From: Pedobacter punctiformis
GTDB taxonomy: Bacteria; Bacteroidota; Bacteroidia; Sphingobacteriales; Sphingobacteriaceae
NCBI RefSeq assembly: GCF_027213715.1
Contig: NZ_JAPWGM010000005.1
Span: 186,001 to 250,000, forward strand
DNA: 64,000 nucleotides
Reading direction: 5' to 3'
Position numbers and translations under genes: made by a program. Of the stretch, positions 18,311-26,943 are shown one piece after another (position 1 is the first letter of the stretch; every line of letters begins with the position of its first letter). The notes under the pieces are model-generated. The model saw only the letters and a program-made list of their open reading frames with translations, was not told the origin of the DNA and made no database searches.

Positions 18311-19261
18311 ATGGATGAAAAGTATACCTATATAAATGATGATTTACTCGCCAAATACCTGCTTGATGAAGCTTCGGAAACGGAGCGCACAGCGGTAGAT
18401 AAGTGGGTAAATGAACACCCTTTAAATTTAAAATACCTTGAAGATTTAAAAACGATTCTGGAGAAAAGTAAACTTCAGCCTGATCAGCATATTGATGAGT
18501 ATGAAGCACTGGAACGATTAAATGCACGTTTGATTAAACAAAATAAAGGTAATTCATATCTGAAAATACTCCGTATTGCAGCCATTATAACTGTGGTTTG
18601 CGGTATTGGCTGGTTTATGTATTTAAATACCATTGCAAGCAACGTTAATGTTCATTCAACAAATCAGGTGCTGACCAAATCCCTTCCCGATGGTTCAGTT
18701 GCCATTTTAAATAAAGAATCAACGCTTTCGTATAAAGGTGGTTTCTTTAAAAAGATTAGAGATGTTAACCTTAAAGGCGAAGCCTTTTTTAAAGTTGAAC
18801 CCGATAAATCTAAACCCTTCATTATAAAAGTAAATGATGTTACAGTAACCGTTGTGGGTACATCTTTTAATGTTAAAAGCATTAACGGCGAAACCATTGT
18901 AATTGTAGAAACCGGCATTGTAAAAGTAAATAATGCCCGGGATAGCGTTCGTTTAGTGGCAGGAGAAAGGGTGAAATTGCAATCCAATCAGCAACACCTG
19001 AATAAAGCTTTTAGCAAGGACAAATTGTACAATTATTATTATACCAATGAACTGGTTTGCGACAATACACCACTGCAAGAATTGGTGCCCGTATTAAATG
19101 AAAAGTTTAACGCAAATATTGTAATCAGTAACCCTGAAATTAAAACCTTACCAATTAGTACCACATTTAAAAATGAATCGCTGAATCAAATTTTAAATGT
19201 AATTGCCCAAACTTTCAAAATAAAGGTCGTTACCCGAAATGGAATCATAGAATTAAAATAA
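18311..19261 (+). CDS. FecR family anti-sigma factor
   Basis: The 316-residue protein has a cytoplasmic N-terminal region that would hold the sigma factor, one membrane helix (about residues 88-106), a periplasmic FecR domain (about 115-215, with SLPDGSVAILNKESTL and VVGTSFNVKS), and a C-terminal DUF4974 domain (about 250-316). The DUF4974 part (LPISTTFKNESLNQILNVIA) normally contacts the STN domain of an outer-membrane partner. That partner is encoded 12 bases downstream, but it is not a TonB receptor. The sigma-FecR spacing of 5 bases supports one operon. Confidence 0.93.
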   Translation: MDEKYTYINDDLLAKYLLDEASETERTAVDKWVNEHPLNLKYLEDLKTILEKSKLQPDQHIDEYEALERLNARLIKQNKGNSYLKILRIAAIITVVCGIGWFMYLNTIASNVNVHSTNQVLTKSLPDGSVAILNKESTLSYKGGFFKKIRDVNLKGEAFFKVEPDKSKPFIIKVNDVTVTVVGTSFNVKSINGETIVIVETGIVKVNNARDSVRLVAGERVKLQSNQQHLNKAFSKDKLYNYYYTNELVCDNTPLQELVPVLNEKFNANIVISNPEIKTLPISTTFKNESLNQILNVIAQTFKIKVVTRNGIIELK

Positions 19262-19273
19262 CTTCATTATCCC

Positions 19274-21157
19274 ATGCATTTTTTTATCAAACTTGGTTTT
19301 GTTTTATTGGTTCTAACGGGTGTTTCCTTTACCTTAAATGCTCAAACTACTTTAAACAGAAAAATTTCTTTGCAAATCGAAAATCAGCCACTTAAAAAAG
19401 TATTGGCTATGATTGAGCAAAAAGGAGATTTCAGGTTTTCTTACAACAGCAATATTATGCCTTTGGATAGTGTGGTTAATATCCGCGAAAATAATTTAAC
19501 CATTGGCGATGCGCTTGATCTGATTTTAAATCAGCGATATGAATATCATCAGTCGGGCAATTTTGTAATTGTACGATATGCGCCGCACGAGTTGGTTTTG
19601 ATGGTGAAAGAATCGTCGGGCAATGCCGAATCTTATTCCATTACCGGGCAAATAGTAGATAAATACAGTGGCGTACCCATAAAAAATGCCAGTATTTACG
19701 AAAAATTTCTGCTGCAGTCGCAACTCTCTGATGAGAACGGGTATTTCTCCATCCGATTGAAAAATATTACTCAACCTATTGCATTAACTGTAACTAAGGA
19801 AAATTATAAGGTAGTAACCAATTACTTTTTGGCTGAAGTGAATATTAGCAAAAATGCAGACGACCGTACAGATGGAATAGCAACCGAGCGGTTTGTAGAT
19901 GGTGATTTATTTGATGTAGAACGGACGGCATTGGGCAGGGCCCTAATTACAGCAAAGCAACAAATCCAATCCGTTAATATCGGTGGTTTTATATCAGAAG
20001 CTCCCGTACAGTTTGCCTTGGTTCCGGGCATAAATTCGCACGGCTCATTAAGCGGGCAGGTGGTTAACAATTTTTCTTTTAATGCTATTGGAGCTTATAG
20101 TGCCGGTGTTGATGGCATGGAAGTAGGGCTCATTTTTAATATTGATAAAACTAATGTAAGGTATTTTCAATTTGCAGGCGCTTTTAATCTTGTTGGAGGT
20201 AATGTTAAAGGTGTTCAGGTTGCAGGTCTTTTTAACCATGTAGTTGGCAATGTTAATGCACTGCAAATTGGCTTGGGTTATAACCGGACTGGTAAAAACC
20301 TTAAGGGCGCACAAGTGGCTGGTATTTACAACAGGGCAAAAGGAGATATGAATGGTTTACAAGCTGCGCTTGGTCTTAATTCTGTTGGTGGCGTTACTAA
20401 CGGGTTTCAGGTTGCTACATTTAACCACAGTAAAGGAGTTAAAAAAGGTGTTCAAGTTGGTGTTTTTGGAAATGCTGTTGAAAGCAGCAGTACAGGCCTT
20501 CAAATTGCAGGCGTTGCAAATTATAATAAGGAGGTAAATGGTTTCAGTGTTGCTTCTTTAACCAATATTACCCAAAAAACGGCTAACGGATTACAAATTG
20601 CCGCTGGTCTTAATTATGCGAAAACATTAAAAGGTGTTCAGGTAGGGCTTATTAATATTGCACAAAAAAATGAAGGTTATGCAATTGGGTTAATAAATAT
20701 TGCTATGAATGGGTATCATAATCTGGGTTTTAGTACCAACGAAACTACTCCCGTAAACTTTGTGTATAAGGGTGGGAGTAAACGTTTGTATAACATGCTA
20801 ATGTTTGGATATGATAATAAAGCTTCGTCGAAACTTTATACAGGAGGTTTGGGGTTTGGAACCGAACTTAACGTGTATAAAAGATTTTCTATAAACCCTG
20901 AAGTAAATGCTCAATATGTTTACCAGGGAAGCTGGGATCAATTTAACCTGCTCAATAAAATCGAATTGCCCGTAAACATCAGGATCAACAAATGGCTGGC
21001 CATACAAGGCGGCCCATCTTTAAATGTGTACTACACCAAACAAAACGAAAAGATTGGAAATTATGGCCTGTTGCAGCAAAAACATAAAAATTTCTCATTC
21101 AGCAATCAAAATTATACAGGTTGGTTAGGCTGGAGCGTGGGCGTTTTGTTGCTTTAA
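19274..21157 (+). CDS. STN-domain protein with surface-repeat (LA_2272-like) region
   Basis: This 627-residue secreted protein starts with a signal peptide (ending TLNAQT) and then an STN domain (about residues 28-101). A carboxypeptidase-regulatory-like beta domain follows (about 122-190). From about residue 280 to 485 there are about 12 repeats of 14-16 residues with the pattern hydrophobic-Gln-hydrophobic-Ala/Gly, then Asn, then Gly (for example VQVAGLFNHVVGNVNA and AQVAGIYNRAKGDMNG). This resembles the LA_2272 surface-repeat family. The last 140 residues are beta-strand-like and end in hydrophobic leucines, as in outer-membrane proteins. No TonB plug or SusC-type barrel is present. It probably feeds signals to the FecR protein upstream. 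Confidence 0.85.
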   Translation: MHFFIKLGFVLLVLTGVSFTLNAQTTLNRKISLQIENQPLKKVLAMIEQKGDFRFSYNSNIMPLDSVVNIRENNLTIGDALDLILNQRYEYHQSGNFVIVRYAPHELVLMVKESSGNAESYSITGQIVDKYSGVPIKNASIYEKFLLQSQLSDENGYFSIRLKNITQPIALTVTKENYKVVTNYFLAEVNISKNADDRTDGIATERFVDGDLFDVERTALGRALITAKQQIQSVNIGGFISEAPVQFALVPGINSHGSLSGQVVNNFSFNAIGAYSAGVDGMEVGLIFNIDKTNVRYFQFAGAFNLVGGNVKGVQVAGLFNHVVGNVNALQIGLGYNRTGKNLKGAQVAGIYNRAKGDMNGLQAALGLNSVGGVTNGFQVATFNHSKGVKKGVQVGVFGNAVESSSTGLQIAGVANYNKEVNGFSVASLTNITQKTANGLQIAAGLNYAKTLKGVQVGLINIAQKNEGYAIGLINIAMNGYHNLGFSTNETTPVNFVYKGGSKRLYNMLMFGYDNKASSKLYTGGLGFGTELNVYKRFSINPEVNAQYVYQGSWDQFNLLNKIELPVNIRINKWLAIQGGPSLNVYYTKQNEKIGNYGLLQQKHKNFSFSNQNYTGWLGWSVGVLLL

Positions 21158-21243
21158 CATTAAAAGCTACACAAAGTAAAAGCACATTGATTTATATAAA
21201 ATCTAATGTGCTTTACCTGGTAAATCTGATGAAATTATTCCTT

Positions 21244-23595
21244 CTAATGATCGAAGTCAATAGGATTTTTAGCTAAATCCTCTTCAGAAATAACCTTTCT
21301 AACTTTCTTTTTATCCAGCCATAAAACCAGGGCAGGCAGTAAGGTCAGGTTAAAAATTAAGGCTACAAACAAGGTGATGGATAATAGTAAACCCAAAACA
21401 ACGGTTCCGCCAAAAGTTGATGCCGTAAATATTCCAAATCCAAAGAATAAAATTAAAGCAATGTGCGTCATACTTACGCCCGTTTCCGTAATGGTATCTG
21501 TAATTACTTTGTTAACCGGAAAATTGGTTAGGTTCAGTTCCTGCTGATAACGGGTTAAAAAGTATATCGTTTGATCGGATGCCAATCCAAAGGCTATGGT
21601 AAAGATTAAAATGGTCGATGGTTTTAATGAAATCCCGAAATATCCCATAATTCCGGCTGTAATAATGAGTGGAACAATATTAGGTAGTAAGGAAATAAAC
21701 ATAATACCAAGGCTCTTAAACTGTGCCAACCGCAATAAAGAGATTAATACAATGGCGAGCCCAATGCTTTCAACCAGGTGTTTAAGCATGTAATCCGTAC
21801 CCTTAGAGAAAATAATGCTCGAACCGGTAAGCTCTACATCAAATTTAGCAGGAGGCAAAATGCTATCTATTCTTGGTTTTAACTCCAGTAAAATAGCATC
21901 CAGTCTTTTCGAGCCTACATCCGCCATTTGAAAACTTAATCTGGTGCTCTGTTTATCTTTATCAATAAAATTGTTTAATAAACTTGCATTTCCTTTTCCG
22001 CCATTGGCAATGTAGGCCAAAATGAAGTTTTTCTCCATATTATCGGGCAAACGGAAATAGGTAGAATCGTTATTATAAAATGCCTGAGTGGCATATTTTA
22101 AACCCATGTTTAACGAAATTGGTCTTGAGAATTCAGGGTAAGCTGCAATCATTTTTTCCAGTTTCTCTATCCTCTTTAAATTGGTCAGATTTAAAACCCC
22201 GTTTTTCTTCTTTGTATCTACACTTACCTCTAAAGGAAGAATACCTTCGAAGTTTTTCTCGAAGAATTTAAGGTCCGTTAAAATTTCTGAATTTTTAGGT
22301 AAGTCATCCACAACATAACCGTTCACGTTAATTTTCAATACCCCAATAAAGGCTATAATTGAAATAACAATAGTGCTAATATAAATTAAGCCGCTTTTGT
22401 TTTGAACCAGTTGATCTGTCCCCACCAGAATGCGGTGTAAAAGCCCTTCTTCTACATGATTTTGAGGCTTTAATTTTGGAGCTGGCAAATAACTGAATAT
22501 AATTGGAACCAGGCACAGGCACATTAACCAGGTTACCATTACGTTGATGGAAGCTACGCTGCCAAATTGCATCAATAACTCGCTGCCTGTAAAATATAAT
22601 ACTCCAAAACCAATGGCTGCGGTAATATTTGCAATCAAAGTGGTAACCGCAATACGCTCAATGGTAATGCTTAAGGCTTTTTGTTTATCCCCATGCTTTC
22701 TTAACTCGTTTTGGTATTTATTCAATAATAAAATACTGTTCGGAATCCCGATAATTACAATAAGTGGTGGAATTAATCCGGTTAAGATCGTCAGTTCAAA
22801 TCCGAATAGAACCAAAGTGCCAATACTCCATATTACTCCCATAATAACAACTAGTATGGGAAAGAAAACCGCATAAAACTTTCTAAAGAATAATAAAAGA
22901 ATAATGGCCGAAACTAATATAGAAAGCCCCAGGAAAAGTACAAATTCATTACTTACCAGTTTACTAACCGCTGTGCGGATATAAGGTAAGCCTGAAATAT
23001 GCACCTGAATTTTAGTTGATTTTTGAAAAGCCTTTGCTTTTTCTTCAATCTGTTTTAAAATAGGATTTCTTTCTGCCGTATTTAAAATTTTAGTATCAAA
23101 GGTTATGGCCATTAACGTAGCATTAGATTTGTTGAAAACCAATCCTTCGAAAAATGGAGTATTGTATAAAGAGTTTTTGATAGAATCCATACCGGCATCT
23201 GTTTGAACCAAGCCACCTGGTAGTGACTTTAGAGCAAATTTTTGATTAACCGTATCTTTCTCCAGTTGAAAGATCCTTCCGGTAGATAAAACCTGTTTGA
23301 TTCCTTTTAACTTCTGAATCTCATTGGATAGCTGAATCCATTGATTATAAACTTCTTTTTTGAAGATATCCGGCGATTGTATACCCACAACCATAATGCT
23401 GCCATCTTCACCAAATTGTTTTTTAAAGGCATTATATTTTATAAAAGCGCTATCTGTAACGGGTAAAATTTTACTCCCTGTGTAAGATAATTTAACATTT
23501 TTAGCTTGCCAGGCCATGAAAACGGTGCCCGCTAAAAAAAATACGATAATTGCAATTCTGTTCTGGAGGATGAATCTTGATAGCTTAACCCACAT
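21244..23595 (-). CDS. MMPL/RND superfamily lipid or hydrophobe exporter
   Basis: The 783-residue protein has the RND layout of two halves. Each has one N-terminal membrane helix, a periplasmic domain and a cluster of five helices. MMPL-type features include FGFELTILTGLIPPLIVIIG in the first half and KPSTILIFTIAFGLASDQTI in the second, with the charged Asp of the proton relay in ASDQ. At half the size of AcrB-type pumps it fits the bacterial sterol/hopanoid/lipid transporters of the MMPL family. Its cargo is not known. It is monocistronic, converges with the STN-protein gene, and has a -7 box (TAGTTTTG on its strand) at 23629-23636. Confidence 0.88.
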   Translation of the reverse strand: MWVKLSRFILQNRIAIIVFFLAGTVFMAWQAKNVKLSYTGSKILPVTDSAFIKYNAFKKQFGEDGSIMVVGIQSPDIFKKEVYNQWIQLSNEIQKLKGIKQVLSTGRIFQLEKDTVNQKFALKSLPGGLVQTDAGMDSIKNSLYNTPFFEGLVFNKSNATLMAITFDTKILNTAERNPILKQIEEKAKAFQKSTKIQVHISGLPYIRTAVSKLVSNEFVLFLGLSILVSAIILLLFFRKFYAVFFPILVVIMGVIWSIGTLVLFGFELTILTGLIPPLIVIIGIPNSILLLNKYQNELRKHGDKQKALSITIERIAVTTLIANITAAIGFGVLYFTGSELLMQFGSVASINVMVTWLMCLCLVPIIFSYLPAPKLKPQNHVEEGLLHRILVGTDQLVQNKSGLIYISTIVISIIAFIGVLKINVNGYVVDDLPKNSEILTDLKFFEKNFEGILPLEVSVDTKKKNGVLNLTNLKRIEKLEKMIAAYPEFSRPISLNMGLKYATQAFYNNDSTYFRLPDNMEKNFILAYIANGGKGNASLLNNFIDKDKQSTRLSFQMADVGSKRLDAILLELKPRIDSILPPAKFDVELTGSSIIFSKGTDYMLKHLVESIGLAIVLISLLRLAQFKSLGIMFISLLPNIVPLIITAGIMGYFGISLKPSTILIFTIAFGLASDQTIYFLTRYQQELNLTNFPVNKVITDTITETGVSMTHIALILFFGFGIFTASTFGGTVVLGLLLSITLFVALIFNLTLLPALVLWLDKKKVRKVISEEDLAKNPIDFDH

Positions 23596-23628
23596 GTGAA
23601 GTTTAGTTTTAATTTACAGTAATAACGA

Positions 23629-23636
23629 CAAAACTA
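23629..23636 (-). promoter_or_regulatory. -7 box for the MMPL transporter gene
   Basis: On the minus strand it reads TAGTTTTG, 33 bases before the ATG at 23595. No -33 element was found at proper spacing. Confidence 0.4.
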
Positions 23637-23720
23637 AACCTTATTTGCAAACGAGGATTATTTTTTGCGTATTTAAATTTGCACAAATAACATACTTTTG
23701 AAAAAATTGTTTGATCAGAC

Positions 23721-24446
23721 ATGTTACACAAAGTTAGAGGTATAGTTTTAAAGACCACAAATTACAGCGAAACCAGTGTGGTTGTGCAGGTTTTTACCGA
23801 TAAATTTGGTATGCAATCTTACCTGATTAATGGCGTTAAAAAGCCCCGGTCAAAAGTTAAAATGAATATGCTGCAGTCGTTGCATTTGTTGGATATGGTG
23901 GTATATCATAAAGCAAATACAAATATTCAGCGTATTGCTGAGATCAGACAAACGCCTGTTTTTAAAACAATACCCTATGACGTAATAAAAAGTAGCATTA
24001 CTATTTTCTTAAATGAAGTATTGTATAAAAGTATCAGGCAACAATCTGCCGACGAAAGTTTATTCGACTATATTTTTAATTCCATAGCCTGGTTTGATGA
24101 AAGTACCGAAATCAATCCCAATTTTCACTTGTCATTTTTGTTAAAATTAACCCGGTTTTTAGGTTTTTCTCCAAATGATAAGCACCGAAACGATCAAAAT
24201 TATTTCGATTTACAGGAAGGAGAGTTTGTTTCAAGACCTCCGGTTCATAGTCATTACCTCGAATTGGACGATGCTTTAAGATTTATTTCACTTTTTAATT
24301 TGCCATTGGAAAAAATATTTGAAATAAAATTCAGCAACATTCAGCGAAGATTTCTGTTAGATAAGATATTGGTATTCTATACCTTACATACAGCCTCGTT
24401 TGGAGAAGTGCAATCGCATAAAATTCTGGAAACATTGCTGGCCTGA
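23721..24446 (+). CDS. recO: DNA repair protein RecO
   Basis: The 241-residue protein begins MLHKVRGIVLKTTNYSET, the typical RecO N-terminal OB-fold, with VVQVFTDKFGMQSYLINGVKK just behind. The helical C-terminal part includes FLNEVLYKSIRQQSADESLF. As in other Bacteroidota RecO proteins, the zinc-finger Cys cluster of some RecO is not present. RecO loads RecA with RecR during gap repair. Possible -7 boxes occur at 23674 (TAAATTTG) and 23693 (TACTTTTG). The gene is followed by the tRNA-Val cluster, which has its own promoter. Confidence 0.93.
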   Translation: MLHKVRGIVLKTTNYSETSVVVQVFTDKFGMQSYLINGVKKPRSKVKMNMLQSLHLLDMVVYHKANTNIQRIAEIRQTPVFKTIPYDVIKSSITIFLNEVLYKSIRQQSADESLFDYIFNSIAWFDESTEINPNFHLSFLLKLTRFLGFSPNDKHRNDQNYFDLQEGEFVSRPPVHSHYLELDDALRFISLFNLPLEKIFEIKFSNIQRRFLLDKILVFYTLHTASFGEVQSHKILETLLA

Positions 24447-24464
24447 GAAAAATAATAAAAAATA

Positions 24465-24495
24465 TTTGCACAACAATTTTATAGCGCTATATTTG
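24465..24495 (+). promoter_or_regulatory. Promoter of the tRNA-Val cluster
   Basis: TTTG at 24465-24468 and TATATTTG at 24488-24495 are separated by 19 bases. The start site would lie about 12 bases before the first tRNA. Confidence 0.65.
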
Positions 24496-24513
24496 CATTC
24501 CCAAACGGAGGAA

Positions 24514-24588
24514 GGGAAATTAGCTCAGCTGGTTCAGAGCACCTCGTTTACACCGAGGGGGTCGGGGGTTCGAACCCCTCATTTCCCA
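24514..24588 (+). tRNA. tRNA-Val (anticodon TAC)
   Basis: The 75-base gene folds as a full cloverleaf. GGGAAAT pairs with ATTTCCC in the acceptor stem, GCTC with GAGC in the D stem, and CCTCG with CGAGG around the anticodon loop TTTACAC. The T arm follows with GTTCGAAC. The anticodon is TAC, which reads GTA. CCA is not encoded (ACA follows). A terminator begins 2 bases after the end. Confidence 0.96.
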
Positions 24589-24590
24589 CA

Positions 24591-24623
24591 AAAGCCTTTC
24601 AATTTAAACTGAAAGGCTTTTTT
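24591..24623 (+). terminator. Terminator after the first tRNA-Val
   Basis: AAAGCCTTTCA pairs with TGAAAGGCTTT across an 8-base loop, followed by a T tract. Closely related hairpins follow the second tRNA and the pseudo-tRNA. Confidence 0.8.
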
Positions 24624-24650
24624 ATACAAAGTTTGGAATACCCTAAAAAG

Positions 24651-24725
24651 GGGAAATTAGCTCAGCTGGTTCAGAGCACCTCGTTTACACCGAGGGGGTC
24701 GGGGGTTCGAACCCCTCATTTCCCA
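24651..24725 (+). tRNA. tRNA-Val (anticodon TAC), second copy
   Basis: The sequence is identical over all 75 bases to the first copy, with the same cloverleaf and anticodon TAC. The spacer upstream has no obvious promoter of its own, so it may depend on read-through of the first terminator or on a weak promoter. Confidence 0.96.
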
Positions 24726-24729
24726 CACT

Positions 24730-24760
24730 AAGCCTTTCAGTTCACTGGAAGGCTTTTTTG
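24730..24760 (+). terminator. Terminator after the second tRNA-Val
   Basis: AGCCTTTCAG pairs with CTGGAAGGCT (one G-U pair) across a TTCA loop, then a T tract. The GIY-YIG gene begins about 15 bases later. Confidence 0.8.
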
Positions 24761-24774
24761 TTTTATATTTAGGT

Positions 24775-25026
24775 ATGTATTATACCTACATTTTGTATTC
24801 AACATTAAGGAATCGATATTATATTGGTTGTAGTTCAGATCTTGAAAATCGCATAAAAACACACAATACAAATCATCGTGGTTTTACCGGACATACAGGA
24901 GATTGGATAATCGTTTGGAAAGAGGTCTTCAGCACTAGGTCAGAAGCCATATTTCGGGAAAATCAGATTAAGAAATGGAAAAGCAGAAAGATGGTAGAAA
25001 AACTCATTAACTCAGCAGGTTCATAG
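24775..25026 (+). CDS. GIY-YIG nuclease family protein, 3' end overlapping a broken tRNA-Val
   Basis: This 83-residue single-domain GIY-YIG protein has TYILYS and YYIGCSSDLENRI as the GIY and YIG strands, the conserved Arg in the next helix, and Glu in RSEAIFRENQIKKWKS. It belongs to the UvrC/YhbQ-like small GIY-YIG group common in Bacteroidota. The last eight codons and the TAG stop are made from tRNA-like sequence at 25001-25026. The gene sits directly behind the second tRNA-Val terminator, where a third tRNA copy would be expected. This suggests insertion of a nuclease cassette into a tRNA gene. No strong promoter is seen between the terminator and the ATG. Confidence 0.85.
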   Translation: MYYTYILYSTLRNRYYIGCSSDLENRIKTHNTNHRGFTGHTGDWIIVWKEVFSTRSEAIFRENQIKKWKSRKMVEKLINSAGS

Positions 25027-25079
25027 CATCCCGACATTTTCAGTCGGGAGGGTCGGGGGTTCGAACCCCTCATTTCCCA
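25001..25079 (+). pseudogene. tRNA-Val-like pseudogene fused to the GIY-YIG gene
   Basis: From 25050 to 25079 the sequence is identical to the variable region, T arm and 3' acceptor strand of the two tRNA-Val genes. From 25006 to 25028 the D-arm region matches at 20 of 23 positions. The 5' acceptor strand is lost, so it cannot pair with ATTTCCC. The anticodon arm is replaced by a perfect 7-bp hairpin (TCCCGAC / GTCGGGA, loop ATTTTCA), four bases longer than normal. It cannot fold into a working tRNA. Confidence 0.8.
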
Positions 25080-25085
25080 CACACA

Positions 25086-25116
25086 AAGCCTTTCAGTTCA
25101 CCGGAAGGCTTTTTTT
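25086..25116 (+). terminator. Terminator after the tRNA pseudogene
   Basis: AGCCTTTC pairs with GGAAGGCT, followed by seven T. It differs at a single base from the terminator behind the second tRNA-Val. Confidence 0.8.
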
Positions 25117-25475
25117 ATTGCAAAATTTTTTAAATCAACATACTATTTAACTTCCTTTTTCTTTACACAAACGATTGATTACGACTTTTAGCCAGCATAA
25201 TTTTAATGTTTTTTCTTTCTCTGCTATCTTTTAAAGTCCTTAAAGCAAAATCTGAAATCTTTCTGTCCAAATAACCTTAAAATTGTAGTATTAATAATTC
25301 ATTATAAGGATTTTTACTAAAAATGTAATGTTCTTTAAGACAAACGTTTGCGTTGTTTTTTATGGTTTAATTTTGTAGGTGTTGTACCATCTCATGTTAA
25401 ATTAGGATAAAGTATTAGTGCTTTACAACTTAATTTTGATACATCTCAACTAAACTATAAATACAAACTTAACCA
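25117..25475. other. Intergenic region with one promoter and nothing else recognised
   Basis: This is 359 bases of very AT-rich sequence. Apart from the promoter at 25347-25375 I see no gene, RNA, repeat or operator here. Confidence 0.5.
25347..25375 (+). promoter_or_regulatory. Promoter of the DUF3472 lipoprotein gene
   Basis: TTTG at 25347-25350 and TAATTTTG at 25368-25375 are 17 bases apart. The leader before the ATG at 25476 would be about 95 bases. Confidence 0.55.
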
Positions 25476-26810
25476 ATGAAAAAAACAACTAAATCAATAG
25501 CAAACCTAATTATATTAGGATTTGTATTATTTACAACTTCCTGTAAAAAGCAAGAAACCGGATTGAGTGGAAATGATGTTGCTCTAAATAAAGAAGAGAA
25601 AGCTGGGGCAAGCACTGAATCTTTGGGAGGTACATCACTAACAGTTTCAATGGGAGGCAATGCTTTTGTAACCACATTGGCATCGGGCGGGGCAGAAACC
25701 GTTACCAGCACAAAATTGGCAAACTGGACAAATGCAAACAGTATTTTCAGTTCTTATTTCAGACTTGGAAACACTGGTACACTAACTGTTGCCGCTAAAA
25801 TATCTGTACCCAGTGGTACAAGTGTTTTAAAAATTACCGTTAACGGAACACCATTTAATGTAACCGCAACAGGTTCGGCTTATACCACTTATAATGTAGG
25901 TACAGTTAATATTACCAATCCCGGTTACGTAACGGTTCAATTTCAGGGGGTAAGTAAAACAGGGTCATATTTTGCTGATCTTACCGATCTGGTAATCAGT
26001 GGTACTTCAGTTGCTTCAAATGTTAACTATGCTAACGATCCTGCAAATTATTATTGGTCAAGAAGAGGCCCTTCTGTTCATTTAGGTTTTAGCACGCCCG
26101 CCAATACCGAATGGTTTTATAACGAAGTTACCGTTCCGGCTGGGCAGGATAAAATTGGAAGTTATTACATGGCAAATGGATTTAATGGTGGATATTTTGG
26201 TATGCAGGTTAAATCAGCTACTGAAAGATGGATGATTTTTTCTGTATGGAACCCAACCGGAGGAACCACAACCTGGACCAGAAAAGGAACTAATGTAGTG
26301 GCAACAAACTTTACCGGAGAAGGAGAAGGTGGGCAATCTTACCTGGTGTACAACTGGATTACAGGTAATACCTATAAATTTTTAACGCAGGCTAAACCCG
26401 ACGGTTTAGGTAATACAATCTTTTCATCCTGGTTTTATGCCCCTGAGCTGGGCACCTGGACTTTTATGGCTTCCTGGAAAAAACCAAATACAAATACTTA
26501 TCTAACCGGATTATACTCGTTTTTAGAAAACTTTATCGATACCAATGGCCATTTGGGTAGAAAAGCTGAGTACAATAACCAATGGATAAGAAATACCTCA
26601 GGTACCTGGACAGAAATTACCTCTGCTAATTTTACCATTGATGCTACGGGCAGCAATCAGCAAAGAATGGATTATGCCGGTGGTGTTTCAGGAGGTAAAT
26701 TTTATTTGCAAAATGGCGGTTTTTTTGCCAATTATGTTAATGCCAATCAAACCTTTACCAGAACGGCCACAGGTACAGCCCCAACTGTTAATTTAACCAC
26801 ACTTCCATAA
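25476..26810 (+). CDS. DUF3472/DUF5077 domain-containing lipoprotein
   Basis: The 444-residue protein has a lipoprotein signal peptide ending FTTSC with Cys23 as the likely lipidation site. A beta-sandwich region (about residues 50-175) resembles DUF5077. The segment from about 190 onward, with YYWSRRGPSVHLGFS, WFYNEVTVP and GYFGMQVKSATERWMIFS, matches DUF3472. Proteins with this pair are often encoded near polysaccharide-degrading genes in Bacteroidota, but no enzyme activity is established. This copy is a single gene with its own promoter and terminator. The Thr/Gly/Ser-rich sequence fits a surface-exposed location. Confidence 0.85.
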   Translation: MKKTTKSIANLIILGFVLFTTSCKKQETGLSGNDVALNKEEKAGASTESLGGTSLTVSMGGNAFVTTLASGGAETVTSTKLANWTNANSIFSSYFRLGNTGTLTVAAKISVPSGTSVLKITVNGTPFNVTATGSAYTTYNVGTVNITNPGYVTVQFQGVSKTGSYFADLTDLVISGTSVASNVNYANDPANYYWSRRGPSVHLGFSTPANTEWFYNEVTVPAGQDKIGSYYMANGFNGGYFGMQVKSATERWMIFSVWNPTGGTTTWTRKGTNVVATNFTGEGEGGQSYLVYNWITGNTYKFLTQAKPDGLGNTIFSSWFYAPELGTWTFMASWKKPNTNTYLTGLYSFLENFIDTNGHLGRKAEYNNQWIRNTSGTWTEITSANFTIDATGSNQQRMDYAGGVSGGKFYLQNGGFFANYVNANQTFTRTATGTAPTVNLTTLP

Positions 26811-26819
26811 TTATTAAAG

Positions 26820-26856
26820 GGCAAAACAGGTTGATGTATACTGTTTTGCCTTTTTT
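26820..26856 (+). terminator. Terminator of the DUF3472 gene
   Basis: GGCAAAACAG pairs with CTGTTTTGCC across an 11-base loop and is followed by six T. Confidence 0.85.
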
Positions 26857-26943
26857 ATCACCACTTTAATATAATCACTATAATTATTTATCTTATTCAA
26901 ATTTATATCCGAAATTGGCGGCTGCAATTTGTTTGAAATGTAG

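Noticed and set aside
24400..24612. 70-codon frame running from recO through the first tRNA-Val
   Set aside because: It reads the tRNA gene and the recO end in another frame; no independent support.
25001..25079. A working third tRNA, for instance tRNA-Lys with anticodon TTT
   Set aside because: The acceptor strands cannot pair, the anticodon stem is 7 bp and position 37 would be C.
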